DNA of 64,000 bases, taken from IMG/VR virus record IMGVR_UViG_3300022937_003185, positions 1 through 64,000 of that record; one strand, 5' to 3'. Of this stretch, positions 39,996 to 47,596 are shown piece after piece (position 1 is the stretch's first letter; each line of letters begins with the position of its first letter). The stretch comes from a virus. A program made the position numbers and the translations under genes. Under the pieces are notes generated by a model. That model had not been told where the DNA came from. It saw only the letters and a list, made by a program, of their open reading frames with translations, and ran no database searches.

Positions 39996-41158
39996 GCATT
40001 AGATATCCTCTGGTGAAAGATACCATTGATAATTCCGACATCGATGAGCTAATCGAGTGGTTGAAGACGTATCCTAGACTAACAAAGGGACCTTTGACCA
40101 AAGAATTCGAATCAAGGTGGGCTTCTTGGCTTGGGTCAAAAAGAGCAATTTATGTAAATTCAGGAAGCTCAGCGAATCTTCTTATGTTGTATTCCTTGAT
40201 AGTCGATGGAAAAATAAACCACGGCGATTCGATTATCGTTCCGGCAATATCATGGGCTACAGACTTATCTCCCGTAATGCAGTTTGGATTGAGACCGATC
40301 CTTTGCGATTGTAACATGGAAGACCTGTCTGTGGATCTAGAACACCTTGAGCAATTAATTAAGGATAAAAAACCGAAAGCTCTTATGCTAGTCTCTGTAC
40401 TTGGACTTGTTCCAGATATGGATAAGCTCATGAAGCTCTGCGATGATAATAACGTGATTGTCTTAGAAGACACATGCGAATCATTAGGTTCTATGTTCAG
40501 CGGCCGGAAGCTTGGTACATTCGGAACGATGTCGAGTTTCTCTCTTTATTTTGGTCACCACATATCTACCATAGAGGGTGGTATGATATGCACAGATGAT
40601 GATAATTTAGCAGATATATTGTTAAGTATAAGGAACCACGGTTGGGATCGCGACTGGAGCGAAGACAGAAAAGAAAGATACAGGAAAGAGTACAACGTTA
40701 AAGAGTTTGACGCTCTTTACAAATTTTATTATCCTGGATTCAATGTAAGAGCCACAGATCTTCAAGCAAAGTTGGGCTTTCGACAACTAGAAAAATTAGA
40801 CGAAGTTTGCAAAATTAGAGAAAGAAATTTTCAACTGTACATGTCAAACTTAAGTGAATCAGGGATTTGGTTGCCTAAAAACAGTCCAGAGAATTTCACA
40901 TCTAATTTTTGCTTCCCCATCATCCATGAAAATAGAGATAAGATTGCAGGTTCTTTGATATCTGCGGGAGTTGAGTGTCGGCCACTTATCGCTGGTTCAA
41001 TGGGCACTCAACCCATGTACACTCGTAAGTATGGCGTTTTGCATCTCAAGAATGCAAGTGTGGTGGACAACAGCGGAATGTATGTTCCAAACAATCAATC
41101 TTTCAAAGAAGAAGACATAGACAGAATTTGTGAAATCATCATTGGTTCTGTAAACTAG
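39992..41158 (+). CDS. colD: ColD-like GDP-4-keto-6-deoxymannose 3-dehydratase (His in place of PLP Lys), 388 aa
   Basis: ATG 39992 overlaps the previous stop (ATGA); ATG 39980 is an alternative. The protein is a full-length DegT/DnrJ-fold enzyme, with N-S-G-S-S-A-N at residues 56-62 for phosphate and V-L-E-D-T-C-E-S for the PLP Asp. At the Lys position it has S184-L-Y-F-G-H189-H190-I-S-T-I-E-G-G, identical in spacing to S-F-Y-P-A-H-H-I-T-M-G-E-G-G of ColD and the RfbH/E1 dehydratases. In those, His replaces Lys and the enzyme removes the 3-OH instead of transaminating. With GDP-mannose dehydratase downstream, GDP-4-keto-6-deoxymannose is the likely substrate. The symbol is by analogy. Confidence 0.8.
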   Translation: MSIRYPLVKDTIDNSDIDELIEWLKTYPRLTKGPLTKEFESRWASWLGSKRAIYVNSGSSANLLMLYSLIVDGKINHGDSIIVPAISWATDLSPVMQFGLRPILCDCNMEDLSVDLEHLEQLIKDKKPKALMLVSVLGLVPDMDKLMKLCDDNNVIVLEDTCESLGSMFSGRKLGTFGTMSSFSLYFGHHISTIEGGMICTDDDNLADILLSIRNHGWDRDWSEDRKERYRKEYNVKEFDALYKFYYPGFNVRATDLQAKLGFRQLEKLDEVCKIRERNFQLYMSNLSESGIWLPKNSPENFTSNFCFPIIHENRDKIAGSLISAGVECRPLIAGSMGTQPMYTRKYGVLHLKNASVVDNSGMYVPNNQSFKEEDIDRICEIIIGSVN

Positions 41159-41196
41159 ACTTTGAAAAACTAAATTTATTATTTAGGGAGTACTTT

Positions 41197-42177
41197 ATGA
41201 AGACAGCGATGGTAACTGGTATAACAGGACAGGATGGCTCTTACTTAGCAGAACTGTTACTAAACAAAGGTTACAGAGTGGTTGGTCTCAAGAGAAGAAC
41301 AAGTATCCTGTCGACTGATAGAATAGACCACTTGTTCGATAACCCGATGTTATCACTGGAATATTATTCTCTTCACGACGCCACAACGTTATACAGGCTG
41401 ATTGAGAAATATAAACCACAAGAGTTTTACAACTTAGCTGCTCAATCGCACGTTAAGGTTTCATTTGATGTACCTGTCGAGACCGTTGATACTATCGTGA
41501 TGGGTACTTTAAAGATTCTAGAAGCAGTTAGACACGTCGATCCAACAATAAAGGTTTACCAAGCAAGTTCTTCAGAGATGTTTGGAGACAATCCGACTGT
41601 GCCGCAGTCAGAGACAACAGCTCTGCAACCAGCAAGCCCATACGCATGTGCAAAAGTATTTGCCCACAATCTCTGTAGGAACTATAGAGAGTCTTACGGA
41701 ATGCATATATCTAGCGGTATCTTGTTTAATCATGAAAGCCCTCGACGTGGCGAAACATTTGTCACGAGAAAAATTACGCTGGCTGCTGCGAGAATAAAGC
41801 TCGGGCTCCAAGACAAGCTTTATCTTGGAAATCTAGACGCAAAAAGAGACTGGGGTTTTGCTGGTGATTATGTGGAGGCAATGTGGAGAATGCTGCAGCA
41901 GGAATCGCCAGATGACTATGTAATTGCTACAGGCGAAACGTCGACAGTCAAGGAGTTTCTGCACAAAGTCTTTGAGATAGCAGGTCTTGATGTAGAAAAA
42001 TATGTAGAAATAGACTCTCGTCTGTTCAGACCTCATGAGGTTCCTCTTCTTTTGGGAGACGCTACAAAGGCAACAGAAAGGCTTGGGTGGAAAGCAACAG
42101 TTGATTTAGACGGACTAGCTAGGATGATGTATGAGTCAGACCTAAAGATGTTAAGCAAAGAACAAGGAAGACAATAA
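41197..42177 (+). CDS. gmd: GDP-mannose 4,6-dehydratase, 326 aa
   Basis: T-G-I-T-G-Q-D-G-S-Y-L-A-E binds NADP. R-R-T-S, N-L-A-A-Q-S-H-V, S-S-S-E-M-F-G and Y-A-C-A-K (the YxxxK dyad) follow in the order of the GMD family. N-H-E-S-P-R-R-G is its best-known signature. The length is slightly short of E. coli Gmd (373 aa) but covers both domains. The product, GDP-4-keto-6-deoxymannose, feeds the fucose synthase and the ColD-like enzyme. It sits at the downstream end of this subset after a 38-base gap. Confidence 0.96.
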   Translation: MKTAMVTGITGQDGSYLAELLLNKGYRVVGLKRRTSILSTDRIDHLFDNPMLSLEYYSLHDATTLYRLIEKYKPQEFYNLAAQSHVKVSFDVPVETVDTIVMGTLKILEAVRHVDPTIKVYQASSSEMFGDNPTVPQSETTALQPASPYACAKVFAHNLCRNYRESYGMHISSGILFNHESPRRGETFVTRKITLAAARIKLGLQDKLYLGNLDAKRDWGFAGDYVEAMWRMLQQESPDDYVIATGETSTVKEFLHKVFEIAGLDVEKYVEIDSRLFRPHEVPLLLGDATKATERLGWKATVDLDGLARMMYESDLKMLSKEQGRQ

Positions 42178-42740
42178 TGGCAATACCTGAGCAACTTTTA
42201 AAAGAAGTAAAGGAAAAACACAACTGTACTGTCTTTTTTGAGACTGGATTATATCATGGGTATTCTGCGAGGATTGCTCTCGACATGGGTTTTGAAAAAG
42301 TGGTGTCTATTGAGCTGTTGCAAAGATTCGTAGACAGGGGAAAAGACACGTTTAAAAAAGAGATTGCTGAAAATAGATACTTTGTGATACCTGATGACAG
42401 TGCGAATTTAGGCAACCACTTAAGCTCTATATTGGATGACAAGGTTGTTTTTTGGCTGGATGCCCACATAGACAATCCACTAAATGGAGCTGTTTGTCAA
42501 CCACTCGAGACGTGTCCAGTTGTGCAAGAGATTAACTCCCTTAGCGTGATGAGGCAAAAGCCAGTGATCTTGGTTGATGACATAAGCATAATAGAAGGTT
42601 CAGCACCGTGGGGTGATAGATCACCTGATGCCATAAATCTTGAAAAAATAATCTCAGCAATAAACAACTTACCGTTTGACTATAGCATATCCTATTGGCC
42701 ATCTGTTTCTTCTGAGAAAGATATATTGGTGGCTGTGTAA
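42177..42740 (+). CDS. SAM-dependent methyltransferase-like protein, 187 aa
   Basis: It starts on the last base of the GMD stop (TAATG). F-F-E-T-G-L-Y-H-G-Y-S-A-R-I-A near residue 20 is like motif I (E-x-G-x-x-x-G), and V-V-S-I-E-L-L-Q-R is motif II with the ribose-binding Glu. V-F-W-L-D-A-H is motif IV with a possible metal-binding D-x-H, as in sugar O-methyltransferases. V-I-L-V-D-D-I-S gives a second acidic strand. O-methylation of a deoxysugar would fit the neighbours. Confidence 0.62.
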   Translation: MAIPEQLLKEVKEKHNCTVFFETGLYHGYSARIALDMGFEKVVSIELLQRFVDRGKDTFKKEIAENRYFVIPDDSANLGNHLSSILDDKVVFWLDAHIDNPLNGAVCQPLETCPVVQEINSLSVMRQKPVILVDDISIIEGSAPWGDRSPDAINLEKIISAINNLPFDYSISYWPSVSSEKDILVAV

Positions 42741-42768
42741 AGTCACAAAATAAAGTATAATATTCTTT

Positions 42769-43647
42769 ATGAGTGATGAATTAGATAACAGAGTTGCCTT
42801 AGTGCAATTTCCGACTAGTAAACCCCACGTTTCATACTCTGAGATTCGTACATGGAAAGAGTGTCCGTATAGACACAAACTTACTTACATAGACAAGATC
42901 TCTGTTGATGAGCCAAGTCCGTATCTTTCTTATGGTACAGCGGTCCATGCTGCGCTAGAGGATTTTTTAAAGACCCGCTCTATGGACGTTTCTATAGCTC
43001 TTGATCAGATTAAAGCAGAGTGGGAAAAGCACGGCTTCGATTCTGATGTATGGATAAAGGCTCAAGCCGACTATCGCTCTTCACAAGGGTGGAAGCCTAA
43101 GCCGCACAATTATTTAAGTGAATGGCTTGAGTGGGCTGAAAACTGTCTTAATGAAATCCCACAATTTCTAGATTCTGAATTTGATGAGTGGGAAACAGTA
43201 TCAGCAGAAGAAGAACTCTATGAGTTTGTGGAAGGTTATGACATTTTCTTCAAGGGCTTTATCGATGCTCTTCTTAAGGTAAAGATTAAGGGGAAAGAAT
43301 TCTATTATGTTCTTGACTGGAAGACCGCCGGTGATAAAGGGTGGTACGCGTCCAAGAGAAGAGACATACTAACATGGGCTCAAATTGCTTTATACAAGTC
43401 ATTCTGGATGAGAAAGAATGATTTAGATACAAAGCAAGTTAAATGCGGGTTTGTACTTCTCAAACGAGGTGCCAAGAAAGGCAACACTTGTGAGCTAGTA
43501 AAAGTGTCTGTTGGTCCTAAAGCGGAAGAGAATGCTCTATCGATTATGAGAAGTATGGTAAAGACAGTCCGCCGCGGCATTTTTCTGAAGAATAGAGACT
43601 CATGCTTGTTCTGTGAGTTCAAGGGGACAACGAACTGTCCAGGATAG
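42769..43647 (+). CDS. PD-(D/E)XK nuclease with 4Fe-4S-type cysteines (Cas4/RecB-like), 292 aa
   Basis: S-Y-S-E-I-R-T-W-K-E-C32-P-Y-R-H and G-T-A-V-H-A-A-L-E form the N-terminal half. F-K-G-F-I-D-A-L-L and V-L-D-W-K-T-A carry the catalytic D...D-x-K. C279, C282 and C290 near the C-terminus complete a one-plus-three Cys set as in Cas4/AddB nucleases. It is likely a single-strand DNA exonuclease in recombination or repair. It has its own TATAAT-like box (within 42755-42765) and lies inside the glycan island without an obvious link to it. Confidence 0.83.
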   Translation: MSDELDNRVALVQFPTSKPHVSYSEIRTWKECPYRHKLTYIDKISVDEPSPYLSYGTAVHAALEDFLKTRSMDVSIALDQIKAEWEKHGFDSDVWIKAQADYRSSQGWKPKPHNYLSEWLEWAENCLNEIPQFLDSEFDEWETVSAEEELYEFVEGYDIFFKGFIDALLKVKIKGKEFYYVLDWKTAGDKGWYASKRRDILTWAQIALYKSFWMRKNDLDTKQVKCGFVLLKRGAKKGNTCELVKVSVGPKAEENALSIMRSMVKTVRRGIFLKNRDSCLFCEFKGTTNCPG

Positions 43648-43655
43648 TCTCATTA

Positions 43656-43663
43656 GATAAATA
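43656..43663 (+). promoter_or_regulatory. Late-type promoter box GATAAATA
   Basis: It matches the N-A-T-A-A-A-T-A late motif described for T4-like cyanophages, 63 bases before the 43727 gene in an intergenic gap. It fits with the gp55-like sigma factor encoded downstream. Confidence 0.42.
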
Positions 43664-43726
43664 TACTTCTGAAATCGTTTTGATATGATTACTCACAAGG
43701 TACCCAACATTTAGACAGGGCTTACA

Positions 43727-44992
43727 ATGAGTGAAAATCAAAACAAAAAATTAAAAATACTTCTAATATCAGACCACGCCTTGAGCACATCTGGTGTAGG
43801 TTGTCAGTCACGATTCTTGATGAATGGACTGATAGAAAAGGGAAATTGGACAGTCAGGCAGCTAGGTGCCGCAATGAAGCACAGCAGTTATGACGTCCAA
43901 GCACCGCACCCAGAGTTTATCATAAAGCCCATTGACGGGTTCGGTAACCCAGATATGATACGAGTTCTTCTTGCAACAGAGAAGCCAGATGTACTCATGA
44001 TCTTTACCGACCCGCGCTTTTATACTTGGCTGTGGGCAATGGAAGACGAAATCCACCAAGTTTGTCCTATCGCTTATTGGCACGTTTGGGACAACTATCC
44101 GTCTCCTGATTTTAATGACGACTTTTATGCATCAACAGACTTAATAAATTGTCACTCGTACCTGACTTATGGAATAGTCAAAGAAAAGTTTCCTGATAGA
44201 ACAAACTTCATACCTCATGCTCTACCAGATGAATTGTTCTTTAAGCTCCCTGAGAATCAAAAAAAGAGCTTTAGGCAACAACTGCTTGGTCCAAATTCTG
44301 AAGACAAGTTTGTTCTTTTTTGGGTCAACAGGAATGCTAAGAGAAAAAGACCAAATGACGTACTATGGTCTTGGAAGTTGTTTCTAGATAAGCTAGATGG
44401 GGAACAGCGCAAGAACGTGATGTTACTGATGCACACTGACCCTCATGATCAAGAAGGACCGAATTTGATGGCTACTTCTCAAAAGCTGGGTATCTTGGAT
44501 ACTGTGAAATTTTCAAGAGAGCGTGTTGGATTTGAACAGATGAATGTTCTTCACAACATATCAGATGCATGTATTAATATAGCTTTTGCAGAAGGTTTTG
44601 GTCTTGCAACTTTAGAGGCAATGAAGGTCGGGAATCCAATTATCGCTTGTAAGACGGGTGGATTGACAAGACAAGTTGTTGATCATCGTGACGGGTCTGA
44701 AAATGGTGTGGCTCTTGACATTGTAACAAAGACTCTCGTGGGGTCTCAAAATGTTCCGTACATATACGAAGACTATTGCTCTGTCGAAGATACTGCTGAG
44801 GCGATAAATAAGCTGTACTCTATGTCTAAGCAAGAAAGAGAGCAGCTCGGCCAGAAAGCTATGGAATATGTTCAAGAAGAGTTTGCGATGCAAAAAACTA
44901 TTGACTTGTGGCATGATTCTCTTCTTAAACTCGTAGAAGACTGGAAAGAAGGAAAGAGGGTTGTCCCACGTTATGAGATCAAGGAGTTGTAA
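43727..44992 (+). CDS. GT4-type glycosyltransferase, 421 aa
   Basis: K-I-L-L-I-S-D-H-A-L-S-T-S-G-V-G starts the N-terminal Rossmann domain. The C-terminal donor domain has F-V-L-F-W-V-N-R-N-A-K-R-K-R-P, then I-N-I-A-F-A-E-G-F-G-L-A-T-L-E-A-M with the E-x7-E motif, and P-I-I-A-C-K-T-G-G. It is full length for a GT-B enzyme with no membrane segment. Donor and acceptor are unknown. It is followed two bases later by a second GT4-like gene. Confidence 0.9.
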   Translation: MSENQNKKLKILLISDHALSTSGVGCQSRFLMNGLIEKGNWTVRQLGAAMKHSSYDVQAPHPEFIIKPIDGFGNPDMIRVLLATEKPDVLMIFTDPRFYTWLWAMEDEIHQVCPIAYWHVWDNYPSPDFNDDFYASTDLINCHSYLTYGIVKEKFPDRTNFIPHALPDELFFKLPENQKKSFRQQLLGPNSEDKFVLFWVNRNAKRKRPNDVLWSWKLFLDKLDGEQRKNVMLLMHTDPHDQEGPNLMATSQKLGILDTVKFSRERVGFEQMNVLHNISDACINIAFAEGFGLATLEAMKVGNPIIACKTGGLTRQVVDHRDGSENGVALDIVTKTLVGSQNVPYIYEDYCSVEDTAEAINKLYSMSKQEREQLGQKAMEYVQEEFAMQKTIDLWHDSLLKLVEDWKEGKRVVPRYEIKEL

Positions 44993-44994
44993 GG

Positions 44995-46170
44995 ATGATT
45001 GTTTTAATTAGAGGTCCATTGCTCAGCGTAACTGGATATGGATGCCATACTAGGCAGATATGGAAGTGGGCGAGATCGAAACCCGGTTGGCAAGTGTATG
45101 CCAACATCGTCCCTTGGGGAACGTGCACTTATTACGTAGATCCTGAAGCTGAGGATGGGGTCATCGGCGATGTGATGGCAAATTCCAGTCCACCCACTAC
45201 GAAACCAGATTTAACGATTCAAGTGCAGCTGCCAGATGAGTGGGACCCTACCTTGGGCAAGGTTAATATCGGTGTAACAGCAGGAATAGAGGCAGACAAG
45301 TGTAGCATGAAGTGGATTTCTGCTTGCGAAAAAATGGACAGGGTAGTCGTTCCGAGTGAGTACTCAAAAGTGGCTTTGCTTAACGGCGGACTAGCGAAGG
45401 ACAAACTTGTAAATATTCCAGAGGCTACTACATGTGGATTTGAACAGACACCCGGTTCCATTGAGGTTACTAAAAGGCTCGACAAAATTAGCACTGATTT
45501 TAATTTTCTGATGTTCGGTCAGATAACAGCACATAATGCGGAAACAGACAGAAAAAACACTTTTAATTGTCTAAAGTGGTTGTGCGAAGAATTTGAGGGA
45601 AGAGAAGACGTGGGGATTATCATAAAGACTAACCTGGGAAGAATGACTGTCCAGGATCGGTCATATGCAACATCTACAATCACTCAAGTTCTATCTATGG
45701 TCCGAAAAGGTGAGTACCCTCGCATTCATATTGTCCATGGGCTCATGGATCCTAACGAAATCGGTGCTGTATACAGGCATGATAAGGTAAAGGCGCTTGT
45801 AGCTCCCACTAGAGGAGAAGGATGGGGACTTCCAATTCTTGATGCCGCCGCCAATGGTTTACCTGTTATTGCAACAGGACACTCTGGTCATCTAGATTTC
45901 CTAAAACACACGAAGTTCTTAGATATTAAATTTTCCTTAAGGGAAATACCGGAAGCCATGCAAGACGGAAGAATATGGGTAAAAGGCGCAAGATGGGCTG
46001 AGCCTAGCGAAAAGCACTTTAAGAGTCGTGTGAGAAAATTTAAAGACTCTCATCGACCACCCACGGAATGGGCAAGCAATAGCGCAAGCAAGATTAGAGA
46101 ACTTTTTTCTATTGAGTCTGTGTTTACGAAATATGATGAAGCGCTAGGTGACTTAATTGACTTATCTTGA
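44995..46170 (+). CDS. GT4-type glycosyltransferase, 391 aa
   Basis: AAGGAG and a two-base gap link it to the preceding gene. The N-terminus is V-L-I-R-G-P-L-L-S-V-T-G-Y-G. The middle has V-V-V-P-S-E-Y-S-K, and the donor site is V-A-P-T-R-G-E-G-W-G-L-P-I-L-D-A-A-A with P-V-I-A-T-G-H-S-G. The second Glu of the usual E-x7-E is Asp here (E-x6-D), seen in some GT4 branches. It is the last enzyme of the glycan island; the next genes belong to late transcription and the baseplate. Confidence 0.87.
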   Translation: MIVLIRGPLLSVTGYGCHTRQIWKWARSKPGWQVYANIVPWGTCTYYVDPEAEDGVIGDVMANSSPPTTKPDLTIQVQLPDEWDPTLGKVNIGVTAGIEADKCSMKWISACEKMDRVVVPSEYSKVALLNGGLAKDKLVNIPEATTCGFEQTPGSIEVTKRLDKISTDFNFLMFGQITAHNAETDRKNTFNCLKWLCEEFEGREDVGIIIKTNLGRMTVQDRSYATSTITQVLSMVRKGEYPRIHIVHGLMDPNEIGAVYRHDKVKALVAPTRGEGWGLPILDAAANGLPVIATGHSGHLDFLKHTKFLDIKFSLREIPEAMQDGRIWVKGARWAEPSEKHFKSRVRKFKDSHRPPTEWASNSASKIRELFSIESVFTKYDEALGDLIDLS

Positions 46171-46483
46171 GATAATACTTCTTTTTGTTCTGGCTATCCT
46201 CTTATGTTTATTAGGATGGATGGGATTTAAACTGTACACCCTGGGTGTAACGATACTTAACGTACAGGACACTCTGGAAGACAGTATAGAAGTACTTGAT
46301 AGCAAGGTCGAGTCAATGGAGAGAATTCTCGCAATTCCTTTATTTTCTGACAGTCCAGAGATAAAGTCGCTACAAAGGGACATGATAGCGTGTAGGGACG
46401 CAACACTGGACATTGCGTATTCGCTTTCAAATTCTCTGAAAAGAGAAATTGCTGAAGAAGAAGTCGTTGGAGAACAACAGTGA
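46157..46483 (+). CDS. Single-pass membrane protein with coiled coil (TTG start), 108 aa
   Basis: TTG 46157 with AGGTG at 46144-46148; no good ATG retains the membrane segment. Residues 3-28 are hydrophobic (L-E-I-I-L-L-F-V-L-A-I-L-L-C-L-L-G-W). They are followed by a long helical region (V-Q-D-T-L-E-D-S-I-E-V-L-D-S-K-V-E). Probably inner-membrane anchored. It overlaps the GT gene before it and the sigma factor gene after it, so it is part of the late-sigma transcript. Confidence 0.65.
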   Translation: MTYLEIILLFVLAILLCLLGWMGFKLYTLGVTILNVQDTLEDSIEVLDSKVESMERILAIPLFSDSPEIKSLQRDMIACRDATLDIAYSLSNSLKREIAEEEVVGEQQ

Positions 46484-47214
46484 CAATAAAGAAGAAGAAG
46501 ATTATAAGAAGAAAACCTGGTCAAAAAAGAAATATGTATTTCACCAAAGACACTCAGGTTTCAATAGAGTCATACCAGCAAGAGGAAGATAAAGACGCCA
46601 GAGAAGTCATCTACAAAAAAGAGATAGCTCCCGCGTTTGAGCAGCTTGCTGAGAGTCTTATATACGTATACGGGTTTAATTCTCCATATGAGACTGTTGC
46701 TTCGATGAAAGATGATTGCGTGGCTTTCCTTTACGAGACAATACATAAGTGGGATCCAGAAAGAGGAACGAAAGCATTTTCTTATTTTAATGTAGTAGCC
46801 AAAAACTGGCTAATCATAAGATGTAGAAATGCTAAAAAGAATTTCCACCGTCACGTTTCAATGTCAGATATGTCAGTATTGAACTCAAACGATAAGCACA
46901 CTATTGCTAGCCATCAAGTTGTACCCTCACCTGAAGATATATTAGAACAAGCAAATTACAAGAATGAGCTATTTAGTGTAATCACAGAAATAGAAAACAG
47001 AGTTAAAAAGCAGAATGAGGTCACATGTGTAAAAGCAATCCGAACAGTCTTTGAGAATATAGACAATCTGGATTTCTTAAATAAACGTGCAATATACGTT
47101 TATATCCGAGAGATATCTGGCTTAAATTCAAAACAACTATCTGTTGCGATGTCTAGGATTCGAAAGCACTACAAGGACATAGTGAAAGACGAAAGATTGG
47201 TAGATTTATTCTGA
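46480..47214 (+). CDS. 55: T4 gp55-like late sigma factor, 244 aa
   Basis: It starts on a GTGA overlap. After a basic N-terminus, A-F-E-Q-L-A-E-S-L-I-Y-V-Y-G-F, then D-D-C-V-A-F-L-Y-E-T-I-H-K-W-D-P-E-R-G-T-K-A-F-S-Y-F and W-L-I-I-R-C-R-N-A-K-K, give a sigma region 2-like core as in T4 gp55. The C-terminal part is longer than in gp55 (185 aa), with a second helical block. The protein should recruit host RNA polymerase to late promoters such as the TATAAATA box at 38230. Confidence 0.8.
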   Translation: MTIKKKKIIRRKPGQKRNMYFTKDTQVSIESYQQEEDKDAREVIYKKEIAPAFEQLAESLIYVYGFNSPYETVASMKDDCVAFLYETIHKWDPERGTKAFSYFNVVAKNWLIIRCRNAKKNFHRHVSMSDMSVLNSNDKHTIASHQVVPSPEDILEQANYKNELFSVITEIENRVKKQNEVTCVKAIRTVFENIDNLDFLNKRAIYVYIREISGLNSKQLSVAMSRIRKHYKDIVKDERLVDLF

Positions 47215-47221
47215 GGTACGT

Positions 47222-47590
47222 ATGAGTTTAGATAAAGTTTCAAATGCTCTACAAGATTTTGATGAGCTAAAAAAGAAGGTCAAAGATTTTTCTGAAGTAC
47301 TTCAGAAATTAGAGCATGCTGATGCAAAGAAGAAGATTCTCTGGAAAGAGATTTATGAGAATGCGATAACAGACAGACAAAATGCTCACGTTCTATTTGT
47401 AGAGGCATATACAACGATGAGCCAAGGTACAACTGAGCATGCGACGCTGGGATCGACTTTGAGTAAATACCTGGAAAGAATGAACAAAGCGAACGATCAA
47501 TTACTTAAGCTAGCGGAAATAATGGCGCGCTCTGAAGATGACTTCAATAAGATTAACGCTGACGATTTGTTCGATCAAATTCAAGGATAG
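47222..47590 (+). CDS. Conserved-looking helical phage protein, 122 aa
   Basis: All-helical: L-Q-D-F-D-E-L-K-K-K-V-K-D-F-S at the start, then K-K-I-L-W-K-E-I-Y-E-N-A-I-T-D-R-Q-N-A, T-E-H-A-T-L-G-S-T-L-S-K-Y-L-E-R-M and A-N-D-Q-L-L-K-L-A. The pattern is familiar from T4-like marine phages, where it is unannotated. Position between the late sigma factor and baseplate genes suggests a late role. No function is assigned. Confidence 0.65.
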   Translation: MSLDKVSNALQDFDELKKKVKDFSEVLQKLEHADAKKKILWKEIYENAITDRQNAHVLFVEAYTTMSQGTTEHATLGSTLSKYLERMNKANDQLLKLAEIMARSEDDFNKINADDLFDQIQG

Positions 47591-47596
47591 TTTTAG

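Noticed and set aside
46162-46524. 120-codon minus-strand frame opposite the membrane protein and sigma factor start
   Set aside because: It lies fully antisense to two coupled genes with better signals.
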